Shown here: piece after piece, positions 1-8,244 of the stretch
Position numbering within the stretch: position 1 is the first letter of the stretch
Layout: the number at the start of each line of letters is the position of its first letter
NCBI GenBank assembly: GCA_020025205.1
Contig: JAHHSO010000019.1
Span: 1-38,974 of the forward strand
Direction of reading: 5' to 3'
Source of the DNA: Christensenellaceae bacterium
Lineage (GTDB): Bacteria; Bacillota; Clostridia; Christensenellales; Aristaeellaceae
Length of the DNA: 38,974 bases
Translations under genes and position numbers: made by a program
The notes under the pieces: generated by a model
Databases searched by the model: none
Seen by the model: only the letters and a program-made list of their open reading frames with translations
Told to the model about the DNA's origin: nothing

Positions 1-30
1 CCTCAAGATTGAGGGGTTAGGGGTGTTGAG

Positions 31-57
31 GCGGACGTAGTCCGCTTTTCTTGTTTT
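31..57 (+). terminator. Rho-independent terminator of a gene left of the window
   Basis: A perfect GCGGAC/GTCCGC stem with a three-base loop (31-45) is followed by a T-rich tract (46-57). A plus-strand gene probably ends just before the window. It separates that gene from the recombinase promoter. Confidence 0.6.
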
Positions 58-108
58 CGACATTCTGGGAAGCAATTTCGCGAAAAAAGCGTTTTTTCAT
101 AAAACCTC

Positions 109-137
109 TTGCAACCCTCTGCAAACCAGTGTACAAT
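109..137 (+). promoter_or_regulatory. Sigma-A type promoter of the recombinase gene
   Basis: TTGCAA (109-114) and TACAAT (132-137) are separated by exactly 17 bases, about 76 bases upstream of the start codon at 214. The recombinase therefore seems to have its own vegetative promoter rather than an obvious sporulation-specific one. Confidence 0.6.
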
Positions 138-213
138 GTTATCTGCATAGAGCAAAAATAAATAGAATATAATGGCTACACACCGCATAGACACTGATAC
201 AGGAGGGAGAAGC

Positions 214-2376
214 ATGGTCGAAAAGTTTGATATCGCAGGATACTGCCGAATCTCCGTCGATGAAGAAATCGGACGGGAAAACACGTCGATTGAAAACCAG
301 AAGGCGATTATTTCCGAGTTTGTCCAGAAACGCTTTCCCAACAGCACACTGACATTCTATGAAGATCGTGACCGTTCGGGATATACGTTTGAACAGCGTG
401 AAGGCTATCAGATGCTGCGCAGGGAACTGATGAATCATCAGAAGGATATCCTGATCGTCAAGGACTTCTCCCGCTTTTCCCGCCGCAACAGCCGCGGTCT
501 GGTTGAATTGGAGGATCTGCGCGATGCGGGCGTGCGCATCATTTCCATTGGAGACGGCATCGACTTCCCCAACGATGATGACTGGCTCAAAATTCAGTTT
601 CAGTTTCTCATCAACGAAATGCCGGTCACCGATGCGAGCCGGAAGGTGAGAAATGTCATCAGGCGCCGTCAGGAGGACGGAAAGTGGATCTGCGCCGCGC
701 CGTATGGGTACTGCGTCAACAGACAGAAACAGTTTGAAGTCATTCCGACCGAAGCGGAAATCGTGCGCCGGATATTTGACCTGTACAACAACGCCGGATG
801 GGGCTACAAGAAGATTGCCAATTACCTGACCGATGAAAGCATTCCGACGCCGCGCATGTCGGAGCAGATGCGCAAGGAAGCGGAGGGTGTCTCGTGCAAG
901 CGGATTGCGAAGGCCGCGTGGAGCATCGTCAGCATTCAGGGCATTTTGGACAACGATTTTTATATCGGTACGCTGCGTCAGGGCAAGACGACCCGCGCAA
1001 AGATCAATGGCAAGGATGTTCGCCGGGATGAGGACGAGCAGATTGTCATTGAAAACCATCATCAGGCGATCATCGACTACCGCACGTTTGCGACGACCCG
1101 CGCACTTCGAGACAAGCGCAGCCGGAGCAACTACCGCGGCATCAAGGTGAACGACAACGTATATTCCGGCTTTTTGTACTGCGGCGACTGCGGCAGCCCG
1201 ATGTTTGCCATGAGCCGCAGGGATCTGAAACCCGCATATACATGCGGAACGTATCATCAACGCGGACTAAAAGGGTGTACATCCCATCATATTCGTGTGG
1301 ATAAGCTGGATGAACTGGTCAAGGCGTATCTGAAAAAAGTGATCGAGAATTCTTCTGACATGATCGAGCAACTTGACAGAGAGCTTTTGAAGGAAACGGA
1401 CGACGTGACGGAAACCGAGCAGTCTGCCGACCATCTGGCAGACGTGCTGGACGGTCTGCGGGAGGAGCTGAAAGCGACCAAGCGCCAGCGCATCCGCGAC
1501 ACGATGAAGCATCCGGAGCAGCAGGAGCTTCTGGATGAAACGTATGATGAGATGGAGGATGAGCTGCAAAAGAAGATCGAGGGGCTGACCCATCAGATTG
1601 AACTGCTCTCCGACAAGCGCAACACGATTCTGCGCGTCAACCGAACGGCCAAGACAGCGCTTCAGGTGTTCCATGACGTGATGCAGAAGGAGCATCTGGA
1701 GCGGAATGACCTGGAATTGATTGTGGAGAAAATCCGGATCTTCCAGGACAGAATCGAGATTGAATTGAAGCCGGATATTGACGCCATCCTCAAAACCGGC
1801 ACGCTGGAGGAAGCTGCAAATTTTAATTCGGGCGCGGAAAGCTGCATCCGTGTTGTTCAGGAGGCTAAAAACCGCCGGGACAAGGTTTTCTGTGCCCATG
1901 TCATCAGCGACGGCGACCCGCTGGAAATTTACACGGATAAGGACGGAGAAGTGATTCTCAAGAAGTATTCACCCATCGGTGAAATTTCAAACTTCGCCAA
2001 GGATTATACTGAATCGCTTTTCCGCTCCCTGGGACATATCGCCTGCATTACGGATAAAGATATGATTGTATCGGCAAGCGGTGTATCGCGCAAGGAGCTT
2101 TGGGAAAAACCCATCTCCCGCGATCTGGAGCAGGCCATACAATCCAGACAGGTGGTTACAGCCAACAGGGGCAGCGGAACGCGCCTTGTGCCGATGACCA
2201 CGGAGGAAGATGCACAGGCATATACCGCACAGGTCATCTGTCCAATCATCGCGGATGGCGAGTCTATTGGTGCGGTGGTACTTCTTTCAAGGGAACCGTC
2301 TGCCAAAATGGGCGATACCGAGCTGAAAGTCGCGGAGACGACAGCCAGCATCGTAGGACGGCAGATGGAACAGTGA
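214..2376 (+). CDS. Large serine recombinase fused in frame to SpoVT C-terminal GAF-like domain
   Basis: The 720-residue frame starts at an ATG preceded by AGGAGGGAGAAGC; an earlier ATG at 172 lacks such a site. Residues 1-150 are a resolvase-type catalytic domain: the YCRIS motif carries the expected nucleophilic serine, and DFSRFSRRNSRG carries the catalytic arginines. A Recombinase domain follows. A zinc ribbon has CxxC pairs near 331-334 and 353-362, then a coiled coil (roughly 385-480). From about residue 567 (base 1912) the protein becomes SpoVT, from GDPLEIYTDKDGEVILKKYS to the final RQMEQ, matching the known Bacillus SpoVT from about residue 31 to its end. The first 30 SpoVT residues, part of the AbrB-like DNA-binding fold, are absent, so DNA binding by that part is unlikely. 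Likely role: integration or excision of an element lying to the left, with the junction inside spoVT. A stable evolved fusion is the alternative. Confidence 0.85.
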   Translation: MVEKFDIAGYCRISVDEEIGRENTSIENQKAIISEFVQKRFPNSTLTFYEDRDRSGYTFEQREGYQMLRRELMNHQKDILIVKDFSRFSRRNSRGLVELEDLRDAGVRIISIGDGIDFPNDDDWLKIQFQFLINEMPVTDASRKVRNVIRRRQEDGKWICAAPYGYCVNRQKQFEVIPTEAEIVRRIFDLYNNAGWGYKKIANYLTDESIPTPRMSEQMRKEAEGVSCKRIAKAAWSIVSIQGILDNDFYIGTLRQGKTTRAKINGKDVRRDEDEQIVIENHHQAIIDYRTFATTRALRDKRSRSNYRGIKVNDNVYSGFLYCGDCGSPMFAMSRRDLKPAYTCGTYHQRGLKGCTSHHIRVDKLDELVKAYLKKVIENSSDMIEQLDRELLKETDDVTETEQSADHLADVLDGLREELKATKRQRIRDTMKHPEQQELLDETYDEMEDELQKKIEGLTHQIELLSDKRNTILRVNRTAKTALQVFHDVMQKEHLERNDLELIVEKIRIFQDRIEIELKPDIDAILKTGTLEEAANFNSGAESCIRVVQEAKNRRDKVFCAHVISDGDPLEIYTDKDGEVILKKYSPIGEISNFAKDYTESLFRSLGHIACITDKDMIVSASGVSRKELWEKPISRDLEQAIQSRQVVTANRGSGTRLVPMTTEEDAQAYTAQVICPIIADGESIGAVVLLSREPSAKMGDTELKVAETTASIVGRQMEQ
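1900..1930 (+). other. Putative attachment-site junction inside spoVT
   Basis: SpoVT similarity begins abruptly at the codon at 1912 (GGC GAC CCG, for G-D-P) with no spacer or stop between recombinase and SpoVT frames. Phage-type serine integrases are commonly encoded next to their attachment site, so a crossover here would explain the boundary. The crossover dinucleotide cannot be read without the partner site. Confidence 0.45.
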
Positions 2377-2382
2377 GATGAG

Positions 2383-2408
2383 CAGGGGCTTCGTGCTCCT
2401 GTTTTTTT
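2383..2408 (+). terminator. Rho-independent terminator after the recombinase/spoVT frame
   Basis: CAGGGGC and the pairing arm GCTCCTG form a stem around a short TTCGT-like loop, followed by seven T residues. It begins a few bases after the stop codon and is probably the original spoVT terminator. Confidence 0.75.
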
Positions 2409-2436
2409 GTAAGACGGATTTACAATCTAAGCGCAA

Positions 2437-3124
2437 AGGCGTGTATGATCGAATTCGCGCAAAAGACCGCTGCCAGAAGGACGTCCTTTCCGGACGCAAA
2501 CTGCCGGAGTGTGACGATTTGGTGTGGACTTGGAAATCCGCTGAACCCTTAACAAGAACAATGCGGTTCAAGCGCAGGCAGATAGATCCTTCCAAAGGGC
2601 GGGGTCTTTGATTGCCTTGATCCCCATTTCCATAAGTTTGATCCTTTGAGGATCCGTGTCCTCCGTTTTGAATTGGACAATGGTGAATTTGAATGTGTCA
2701 TTACGAATTTCAGCCGGGAAGAATTCTCTCTGGATGAGAGTAAACGCGGTATCCTATGCGCTGGAAAATTGAAACTTTTTCCCGTGATCTGACATGCACC
2801 ATCGGTCTTTCTTCTTTCCATTCAAAAAAGGTGGAGTTCATTAAGCAGGAAATCTTTGCAAAACTGATTCTGTATAACTTCTTTGCAATCATTGCCGCCC
2901 ACATTGTTATTCAGAAAAATTCCTGTAAACATATGTATCGACTCAATTTCTTTTCTGCTGCTCATAGTGGCAGACAGTTCCTGCTGGATCGCTCAGCGCT
3001 CTCTCCACCTGATGTTGAAGCTTTGCTCTTAAAATATTTCGAACCTGTTGAGATGGACGATGCGCCCCTCGAAAAGACAAACTCGTCAGCTTCGCATACA
3101 GAGCGCTTCACACGCTTGTCTTAA
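2437..3124 (+). pseudogene. Decayed IS4-family transposase, C-terminal half
   Basis: The pieces read as an IS4-type DDE transposase in shifted frames. An IRAKD-containing segment lies at about 2437-2600. LDNGEFECVITNFSREEFS lies at about 2670-2735. MRWKIETFSRDLTCTIGL, FHSKKVEFIKQEI and YNFFAIIAAHIVIQK lie in the 2756-3124 frame. Intact relatives carry the Y-x-x-RW-x-IE-x-x-FR-x-LK motif here, containing the catalytic glutamate. The frame changes at least once near 2740, and the N-terminal half is missing. There is no recognisable start or ribosome binding site, so it is a dead fragment. Its position directly behind the spoVT terminator shows this locus has received mobile DNA more than once. 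Confidence 0.75.
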
Positions 3125-3281
3125 TCGATTTTCACGTTTATCTGTCTTTTGTTGTTCAGAAAAATATCGGATGAATCGCTTTCGCGTATCTCATCCGATA
3201 TTGTTTATGTATTTAAGCTTTTTCCTTATGCCAAACTGAATGACATTACAAGAAAGTCAGCAGGAGATTTTTGTGTATGGG

Positions 3282-3830
3282 TTATCGAAGCTCTTCTACA
3301 TAGCCGGCACGCTCGCCGCCGATGAACTTTGGCCGAGTGCGCGCGCAGAGAATATTGGCATGACCGATGGCGGACAGGGAAAGCCGTACAGGAACAGCCA
3401 CCTCTTTGAGGTGCATGCCGATGAGCGTGCCGCCGATGTCCAGACCTGCATGGGCGCGGACATGCTCCACCGCAACAGGAGAAGAGAAGGCATTCCAGGC
3501 GGTGGTTGCAAACGAGCCGCCTGCCTTGGGCTGAGGACGGACGTTGACGATTTCATAACCGAAGTGCTCAGCTGTTTCTTTTTCCACGATCAGAGCGCGG
3601 TTGAGATGTTCGCAGCACTGAACAGCCAGACGGATGCCGTGGCTTTGGAGTATGGGATAGATGCCGGAAAAAACGGCTTCTGCGGCTTCAAGACTGGAGT
3701 TTTTGCCGATTTGACCGCCGATGATCTCGCTGGATGAACAGCCGATGACAAGCAGGCTGCCTCTTTCAAGCTTTGCCGCCCGAAGGAGTTCTTCTATCAC
3801 CTGCTGAGCCTGCATTTTGATTTCTTTCAT
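3282..3830 (-). CDS. DUF436 / YwlG-family protein (TIGR01440)
   Basis: This 182-residue protein matches the compact YwlG family (DUF436), present in many Firmicutes and without an assigned reaction. Family-like features are the N-terminal SLLVIGCSSSEIIGG segment, the RLAVQCCEHLNRALIVE block with its cysteine pair, and the late DIGGTLIGMHL and GHANILCARTRPKFIGGER blocks. Length is close to family size, so it looks complete. The start at 3830 is supported by GGAGG upstream (ggaggaagcgtcATG); an internal ATG five codons later lacks this. It is monocistronic, with a likely promoter at 3860-3887, and points away from the opp genes. The soluble conserved cysteines and glycines suggest an enzyme, but I assign no substrate. 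Confidence 0.85.
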   Translation of the reverse strand: MKEIKMQAQQVIEELLRAAKLERGSLLVIGCSSSEIIGGQIGKNSSLEAAEAVFSGIYPILQSHGIRLAVQCCEHLNRALIVEKETAEHFGYEIVNVRPQPKAGGSFATTAWNAFSSPVAVEHVRAHAGLDIGGTLIGMHLKEVAVPVRLSLSAIGHANILCARTRPKFIGGERAGYVEELR

Positions 3831-3859
3831 GACGCTTCCTCCGAAAAAAAGTCGTTTTT

Positions 3860-3887
3860 ATGATAGCGTTGAATGGTATAGATACAA
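3860..3887 (-). promoter_or_regulatory. Probable promoter of the DUF436 gene
   Basis: On the minus strand TTGTAT (3887-3882) and TATCAT (3865-3860) are 16 bases apart, about 30 bases upstream of the start codon. The match is moderate. Confidence 0.4.
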
Positions 3888-3938
3888 CGATGGGCAGAAG
3901 ATAGGGCATGGCGGACATTTTCCCCGGTTCATAATTGC

Positions 3939-3976
3939 TTTGCAGCCTTTTTCATCTTGATGAAAAAGGCTGCAAA
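3939..3976. repeat. Perfect 18-base inverted repeat between DUF436 and opp operon
   Basis: TTTGCAGCCTTTTTCATC and its exact reverse complement are separated by two bases. It lies 65 bases beyond the oppF stop and probably ends opp transcription, although no clear run of T residues follows on either strand. Confidence 0.6.
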
Positions 3977-4041
3977 TTTAGAATCAGTTGGTAAAGTGCT
4001 TCGCTTTGGCTTGAAGCTGTGTTTGTCCAGCGCTGTATCAA

Positions 4042-5013
4042 TCAGCCTTGAACGAGGTGGCAGGCAACGAAATGATTGGGCGCAACTTCACGCAGTTCGG
4101 GACGTTCCTGAGCACAGCGGGCAGTGGCATACGGGCAGCGTGCGCGGAAACGGCATCCACTGGGCGGATCAATCGGAGTAGGAACATCGCCGGACAGGTG
4201 AATTCGTTCGCTGGCAGCGGCCAGATCCGGATCAGGAATGGGTACGGCACTCATCAGGGCGCGGGTGTATGGATGGAGCATCCGGCGATAAAGTTCATCG
4301 ACTGGCGCACGCTCCACCATGCAGCCCAGATACATGACGCCGACGTTATGGGAAATGTGGCGTACCATTGACAAATCATGAGAGACAAACAGATAGGATA
4401 GGCCAAGCTTTTCCTGAAGCGTTTCAAGCGTATTGATTACCTGCGCCTGAATGGAGACATCCAGCGCAGAAATGGGCTCATCACAAACGATGAAATCAGG
4501 CTCGGAGGCAAGGGCGCGGGCGATTCCGACACGCTGGCGCTGGCCGCCGGAAAACTCGTGAGGATAACGCTGCAAGTGGTCCGGCTTGAGGCCAACCAGG
4601 TCGACCAGCGCACGGACGCGCTCCTGCTGTTCGGCAGTGGTCAGGCCGCTTTTGCGCAGGGGTTCTGCAATAATTGAAGCGACCGTCATGCGCGGGTTGA
4701 GCGAGGCATACGGATCTTGGAAGATCATCTGCATCCGGCGGCGGCAGGGGACAAGCTGCCTTTCGCTGAAATGAGCGATATCCTGCCCATCAAAGAGAAT
4801 TTCACCGTCTGTCGGTTCATACAGCCGAACCAGACTGCGGCCTACGGTTGTTTTGCCGCAGCCGGATTCTCCGACAAGGCCGAAGGTTTCGCCCTTATTG
4901 ATGGAAAAACTTACATCGTCTACGGCTTTAAGTACACGACGCGGTTTCCCGGTCAGCGTACGGCCGACTGGAAAATACATTTTGAGCCCACGGGCTTCCA
5001 CAAGACTGCTCAT
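4042..5013 (-). CDS. oppF: Oligopeptide ABC transporter ATP-binding protein, OppF/DppF type
   Basis: This is the second ATPase of a peptide importer, 323 residues from the chosen start. It has Walker A GESGCGKTT, signature FSGGQRQRVGIARAL, Walker B FIVCDEP, and the C-terminal cysteine motif (CRFRARCP ... C ... C) typical of Opp/Dpp ATPases. The start MSSLVEARGL at 5013 overlaps the upstream stop as ATGA and has GGGAGGGAA upstream; a GTG/ATG-type start at 5031 has no comparable site. It is translationally coupled to oppD and should act as a heterodimer with it on the cytoplasmic face of OppBC. All nucleotide-binding motifs are intact. Substrate could be oligopeptides, dipeptides or another small solute carried by this family. 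Confidence 0.93.
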   Translation of the reverse strand: MSSLVEARGLKMYFPVGRTLTGKPRRVLKAVDDVSFSINKGETFGLVGESGCGKTTVGRSLVRLYEPTDGEILFDGQDIAHFSERQLVPCRRRMQMIFQDPYASLNPRMTVASIIAEPLRKSGLTTAEQQERVRALVDLVGLKPDHLQRYPHEFSGGQRQRVGIARALASEPDFIVCDEPISALDVSIQAQVINTLETLQEKLGLSYLFVSHDLSMVRHISHNVGVMYLGCMVERAPVDELYRRMLHPYTRALMSAVPIPDPDLAAASERIHLSGDVPTPIDPPSGCRFRARCPYATARCAQERPELREVAPNHFVACHLVQG

Positions 5014-6008
5014 TCGCGGTTTCCCTCCCATGTGATTTTGGGTGCGCCTTCGTCAAGCAGATAGCAGCGCGCTTTGTGTGTGTCAGACAGGACGTGCTCC
5101 GGCGGCATGGCAGCGGCGCAGATGTTCATGGCGTAAGGACAGCGGGCTGCAAATGGACAGCCCGGCGGCGGGGCGATGAGATCAGGCGGAGAACCGGGAA
5201 TCGGCTGGAGCTTTTTGGTCTTGCCGGATTTTTGCGGAATGGAATGAAGAAGCCCCCAGGTATAGGGATGCTTGGGTTCATAAAAAATCTCGCGAACGCT
5301 GCCCTCTTCGACAACAACACCGCCATACATGACCAGTACACGGCTGCACATGCCGGCAATGACACCCAGATCGTGGGTAATCATGATGACGGCTGTGCCC
5401 AGCTGCTTTTGCAGGTTCTGAAGCAGGTCAAGAATCTGAGCCTGAATGGTGACATCCAGTGCGGTAGTAGGTTCGTCGGCAATCACCAGACGCGGATTGC
5501 ACATGATTGCCATGGCGATCATGATGCGCTGACGCATGCCGCCGGACAATTCGTGAGGAAACTGTTTCATGCGGCTCTCGGGATCGGGAATTTCGACCAG
5601 CCGCAGCTTTTCCAGAACGATTTTTTCGGCTTCTTTTTTGCTCAGTCCTTTGTGGATGCGCAGCGGTTCAATCAGCTGCTGACCGACAGTGAAGAGGGGA
5701 TTGAGAGAGGTCATGGGATCCTGAAAGATCATGCCGATTTGATCGCCGGAGATTTTTCTGAACATTTTGGGCGAAAGCTGAGTGAGATCGGTGCCGTCAA
5801 AGACCATTTTGTCCGCCGAAATTTCTGCATAGTCAGGAAGCAGATGCAGCACAGAGAGCATGGAGACACTCTTGCCGCAGCCGGATTCGCCCACAATGCC
5901 GACGGTTTCCCCTTCATCTACATGCAGGCTGACGCCTCGAACGGCCTGAACTTTGCCTACGTGGATATCGAACGTCGTTCGGAGATTATTGATTTCTAGC
6001 AGTCGCAT
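5010..6008 (-). CDS. oppD: Oligopeptide ABC transporter ATP-binding protein, OppD/DppD type
   Basis: The 332-residue protein has Walker A GESGCGKSV, Walker B RLVIADEPTTALDVTIQAQ, signature LSGGMRQRIMIAMAI and a C-terminal oligopeptide-transporter extension with the CPFAARCPYAMNIC cysteine cluster. Length fits OppD. The ATG at 6008 has GGAGG five bases upstream. It is third in the minus-strand operon oppB-oppC-oppD-oppF and overlaps oppF by four bases, so the two ATPases are made in step. The ATPases power import of a peptide captured by the divergently encoded binding protein at 8245-9843. Nothing unusual was seen in the motifs. Confidence 0.93.
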   Translation of the reverse strand: MRLLEINNLRTTFDIHVGKVQAVRGVSLHVDEGETVGIVGESGCGKSVSMLSVLHLLPDYAEISADKMVFDGTDLTQLSPKMFRKISGDQIGMIFQDPMTSLNPLFTVGQQLIEPLRIHKGLSKKEAEKIVLEKLRLVEIPDPESRMKQFPHELSGGMRQRIMIAMAIMCNPRLVIADEPTTALDVTIQAQILDLLQNLQKQLGTAVIMITHDLGVIAGMCSRVLVMYGGVVVEEGSVREIFYEPKHPYTWGLLHSIPQKSGKTKKLQPIPGSPPDLIAPPPGCPFAARCPYAMNICAAAMPPEHVLSDTHKARCYLLDEGAPKITWEGNRE

Positions 6009-6059
6009 AGGAGCCTCCGTTTGATAATGAAATCGATGTCGTGCAAAAGCGTGACCGTT

Positions 6060-6965
6060 TTACTTTTTGAGTTTGGGATCCAAGGCGTCGCGAAGGCCGT
6101 CGCCGATGAAGTTCAGGGAGAACATGGTCAGGCTGATGGCGGCAATCGGAAAAAACATCTGATACGGTGCGCTGGTCAGTTTAGGAATGGCATCGTTGGC
6201 AAGCGTGCCCCAGGAAGCCATGGGTTCCTGAATGCCAATGCCCAGGAAGGAAAGAAAGGCTTCTGAAAAAATTGCACTGGGAATCAGAAACATCACAGAG
6301 ACGATGATTGGCCCCATGGCATTGGGCAGAAGATGGCGAATGAGAATTTCAAAGTCGCTTGCACCTGCCAGCTTGGCGGCCAGCGCATATTCTTGATGCT
6401 TGAGGCTGACCACCTGAGAGCGCGTGATGCGCGCAGTGCCCACCCAGGAGGACAGGCACAGGGCAATCAGGATGGAGCGGACGTTGGAGCCCAAGAGCAT
6501 CATTAAAAGAATTGTATACAGAAGTGAAGGCAGTGCAATCAAAATATCGACAATGCGCATCATGATGTTGTCAACAAGGCCGCCGAAGTACCCGGCAATG
6601 CCGCCGTACAGAACCCCGATGACCATGTTGACAAGCGCAGCAACAACGCCGATGGATAAGCTGATGCGCGCGCCGTAAAGGATGCGCACGTAGAGATCGC
6701 GCCCCAGAGCATCTGTTCCAAACCAGTGTTCCGCAGACGGCCACTTGCCGATATTCATGAAATCTGCATCTTCGTAACCGTAAGGACAAAACATCGGGCC
6801 GAATATGGCAAACAGCGAGATTATCAGAATGGTAATCAGGCCGAACATAGCCAGTTTGTCATGACGAAAACGCCTCCAGGCGTCTTTCCAATAGGAAACA
6901 GATGGGCGGGAAATCTCGTCGGAAGAGAGCACCGCAGGATCAAGCGGTTGATAACGATTATCCAT
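6060..6965 (-). CDS. oppC: Oligopeptide ABC transporter permease, OppC/DppC type
   Basis: This inner-membrane permease of about 301 residues has an OppC-type N-terminal helix (KLAMFGLITILIISLFAIF), the GTDALGRDLYVRILYGARIS segment that defines OppC/DppC, and the EAA loop (EYALAAKLAGASDFEILIRH) that contacts the ATPases. About six membrane segments can be picked out. I prefer the start MDNRYQPLDP at 6965 because GGAG lies eight bases upstream; an ATG at 6983 overlaps the oppB stop (ATGA) but has a poor ribosome binding site. It pairs with OppB to form the channel. Confidence 0.92.
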   Translation of the reverse strand: MDNRYQPLDPAVLSSDEISRPSVSYWKDAWRRFRHDKLAMFGLITILIISLFAIFGPMFCPYGYEDADFMNIGKWPSAEHWFGTDALGRDLYVRILYGARISLSIGVVAALVNMVIGVLYGGIAGYFGGLVDNIMMRIVDILIALPSLLYTILLMMLLGSNVRSILIALCLSSWVGTARITRSQVVSLKHQEYALAAKLAGASDFEILIRHLLPNAMGPIIVSVMFLIPSAIFSEAFLSFLGIGIQEPMASWGTLANDAIPKLTSAPYQMFFPIAAISLTMFSLNFIGDGLRDALDPKLKK

Positions 6966-6979
6966 GAAGTCATCTCCAA

Positions 6980-7903
6980 TCATTCGTCAATTTTGACGCG
7001 CGGGTCGATGATGCCGTAGGTCACGTCTACAATGAGGTTGCATATCACAACGAATATGCCAAGAAAGATCGTGACACCCATGATGATGTTATAGTCACGG
7101 GCGGTGATGGAATCGACGAAGTATTTGCCGAGTCCCGGAATGGCGAACAGGCGCTCAACGATAAAGGAGCCTGTCATCAGGTTTGCAATCAGCGTGCCCA
7201 GATACGTTACCACGGGTAAGATGGCATTGCGCAGACCGTGTTTTAAAATGACCATGGATTCGGCTACGCCTTTGGCACGTGCGGTACGGATGTAATCCTG
7301 CTGCATGACTTCCAGCATCGAAGAACGTGTCATGCGCGCAATATAGGCAATCGGGGAGAAAGACAGGCAGACAACCGGCAGAATATAGTGCTTCCATGTG
7401 GACAGACCGTAGGTCGGCAGCCAGCCCAGAATGCCGGAAAACAGGTATAGCAGCAGAACCGAGATGACAAACAACGGCACACATACACCGATGGTTGCAA
7501 CAACCATTGAAATGCCGTCAAACAGGCTGCCGCGCTTAATGGCAGAGGTGATGCCAAGGGCAATGCCTGCAGCCAGAGAAAAAACAACGGCCAGAAGACC
7601 AACGCGCCCGGAGATGGGAAAACCGCGGGCGATCATATCGTTGACCTGAACGCTGGAATTTTTATAAGAAATGCCGAGATCACCATGCAGAATGTTGCTT
7701 AAATAGCGGACGTACTGAACAGAAAGAGGCTGATCCAGTCCATATTTTTCGTTAAGACGCTGCATGACGGCTTCGGGAACACCCTGCTCCCCCTTGGAAA
7801 AGGGGCTTCCGGGGATGGAGTGCATCAGAAAAAAACAGGCTGTAATCAAAATCCAAATGGTGACGATACCCGAGAGAATGCGTTTGAGGATGTATTTGCC
7901 CAC
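6980..7903 (-). CDS. oppB: Oligopeptide ABC transporter permease, OppB/DppB type
   Basis: This is the first gene of the minus-strand importer operon: 307 residues with the usual OppB architecture. There is an N-terminal helix (RILSGIVTIWILITACFFL), the IPGSPFSKGEQGVPE family motif, the EAA loop (QQDYIRTARAKGVAESMVILKH, key AxxxG) and the C-terminal ITARDYNIIMG motif. It starts with GTG (7903-7901) preceded by AAGGAAGGAG seven bases upstream. The promoter at 7976-8004 should drive the operon. The divergent binding-protein promoter lies about 150 bases away, so one operator could control both directions. Confidence 0.92.
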   Translation of the reverse strand: MGKYILKRILSGIVTIWILITACFFLMHSIPGSPFSKGEQGVPEAVMQRLNEKYGLDQPLSVQYVRYLSNILHGDLGISYKNSSVQVNDMIARGFPISGRVGLLAVVFSLAAGIALGITSAIKRGSLFDGISMVVATIGVCVPLFVISVLLLYLFSGILGWLPTYGLSTWKHYILPVVCLSFSPIAYIARMTRSSMLEVMQQDYIRTARAKGVAESMVILKHGLRNAILPVVTYLGTLIANLMTGSFIVERLFAIPGLGKYFVDSITARDYNIIMGVTIFLGIFVVICNLIVDVTYGIIDPRVKIDE

Positions 7904-7975
7904 AGGAAAACTCCTTCCTTAAGTCCATGAAGAATGCGCCGGATGGCGGCGTTTGTATCAAATTATACTTTATCT

Positions 7976-8004
7976 ATTATAAGCCGAATGAACAAGGATT
8001 TCAA
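7976..8004 (-). promoter_or_regulatory. Promoter of the oppBCDF operon
   Basis: On the minus strand TTGAAA (8004-7999) and TATAAT (7981-7976) are separated by exactly 17 bases. A second TATAAT (minus strand, near 7968-7963) lies just downstream. A short GC-rich inverted repeat (about 7937-7951) sits in the leader before the GTG start. Confidence 0.65.
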
Positions 8005-8157
8005 TAACCTTCTTTTTTTGCTCATCGGTCAGAGGGAAAGACAGACAAAATATGCTCAGAATTCGAGGAAAACAGATAAACAAATAGACAGAATATCTGC
8101 ATAAAACAGAGTAATATAAATTGATGATAAACCATAATTGTTTTAAAAATGGATAAC

Positions 8158-8186
8158 TTGACAAAATAAGGGACATGTGTTATTCT
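8158..8186 (+). promoter_or_regulatory. Promoter of the oligopeptide-binding protein gene
   Basis: A consensus TTGACA (8158-8163) and TATTCT (8181-8186) are spaced by 17 bases. The binding protein thus has its own promoter, as is common where it must exceed the permease in amount. Confidence 0.7.
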
Positions 8187-8244
8187 AACATTCGAAGTTC
8201 AATTGGACAAGGATTTTTGACTAACAGACTTGGAGGTAATAGCC

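Noticed and set aside
139..1260. A 373-codon minus-strand frame antisense to the recombinase
   Set aside because: It covers the recombinase promoter and catalytic domain and has no family resemblance.
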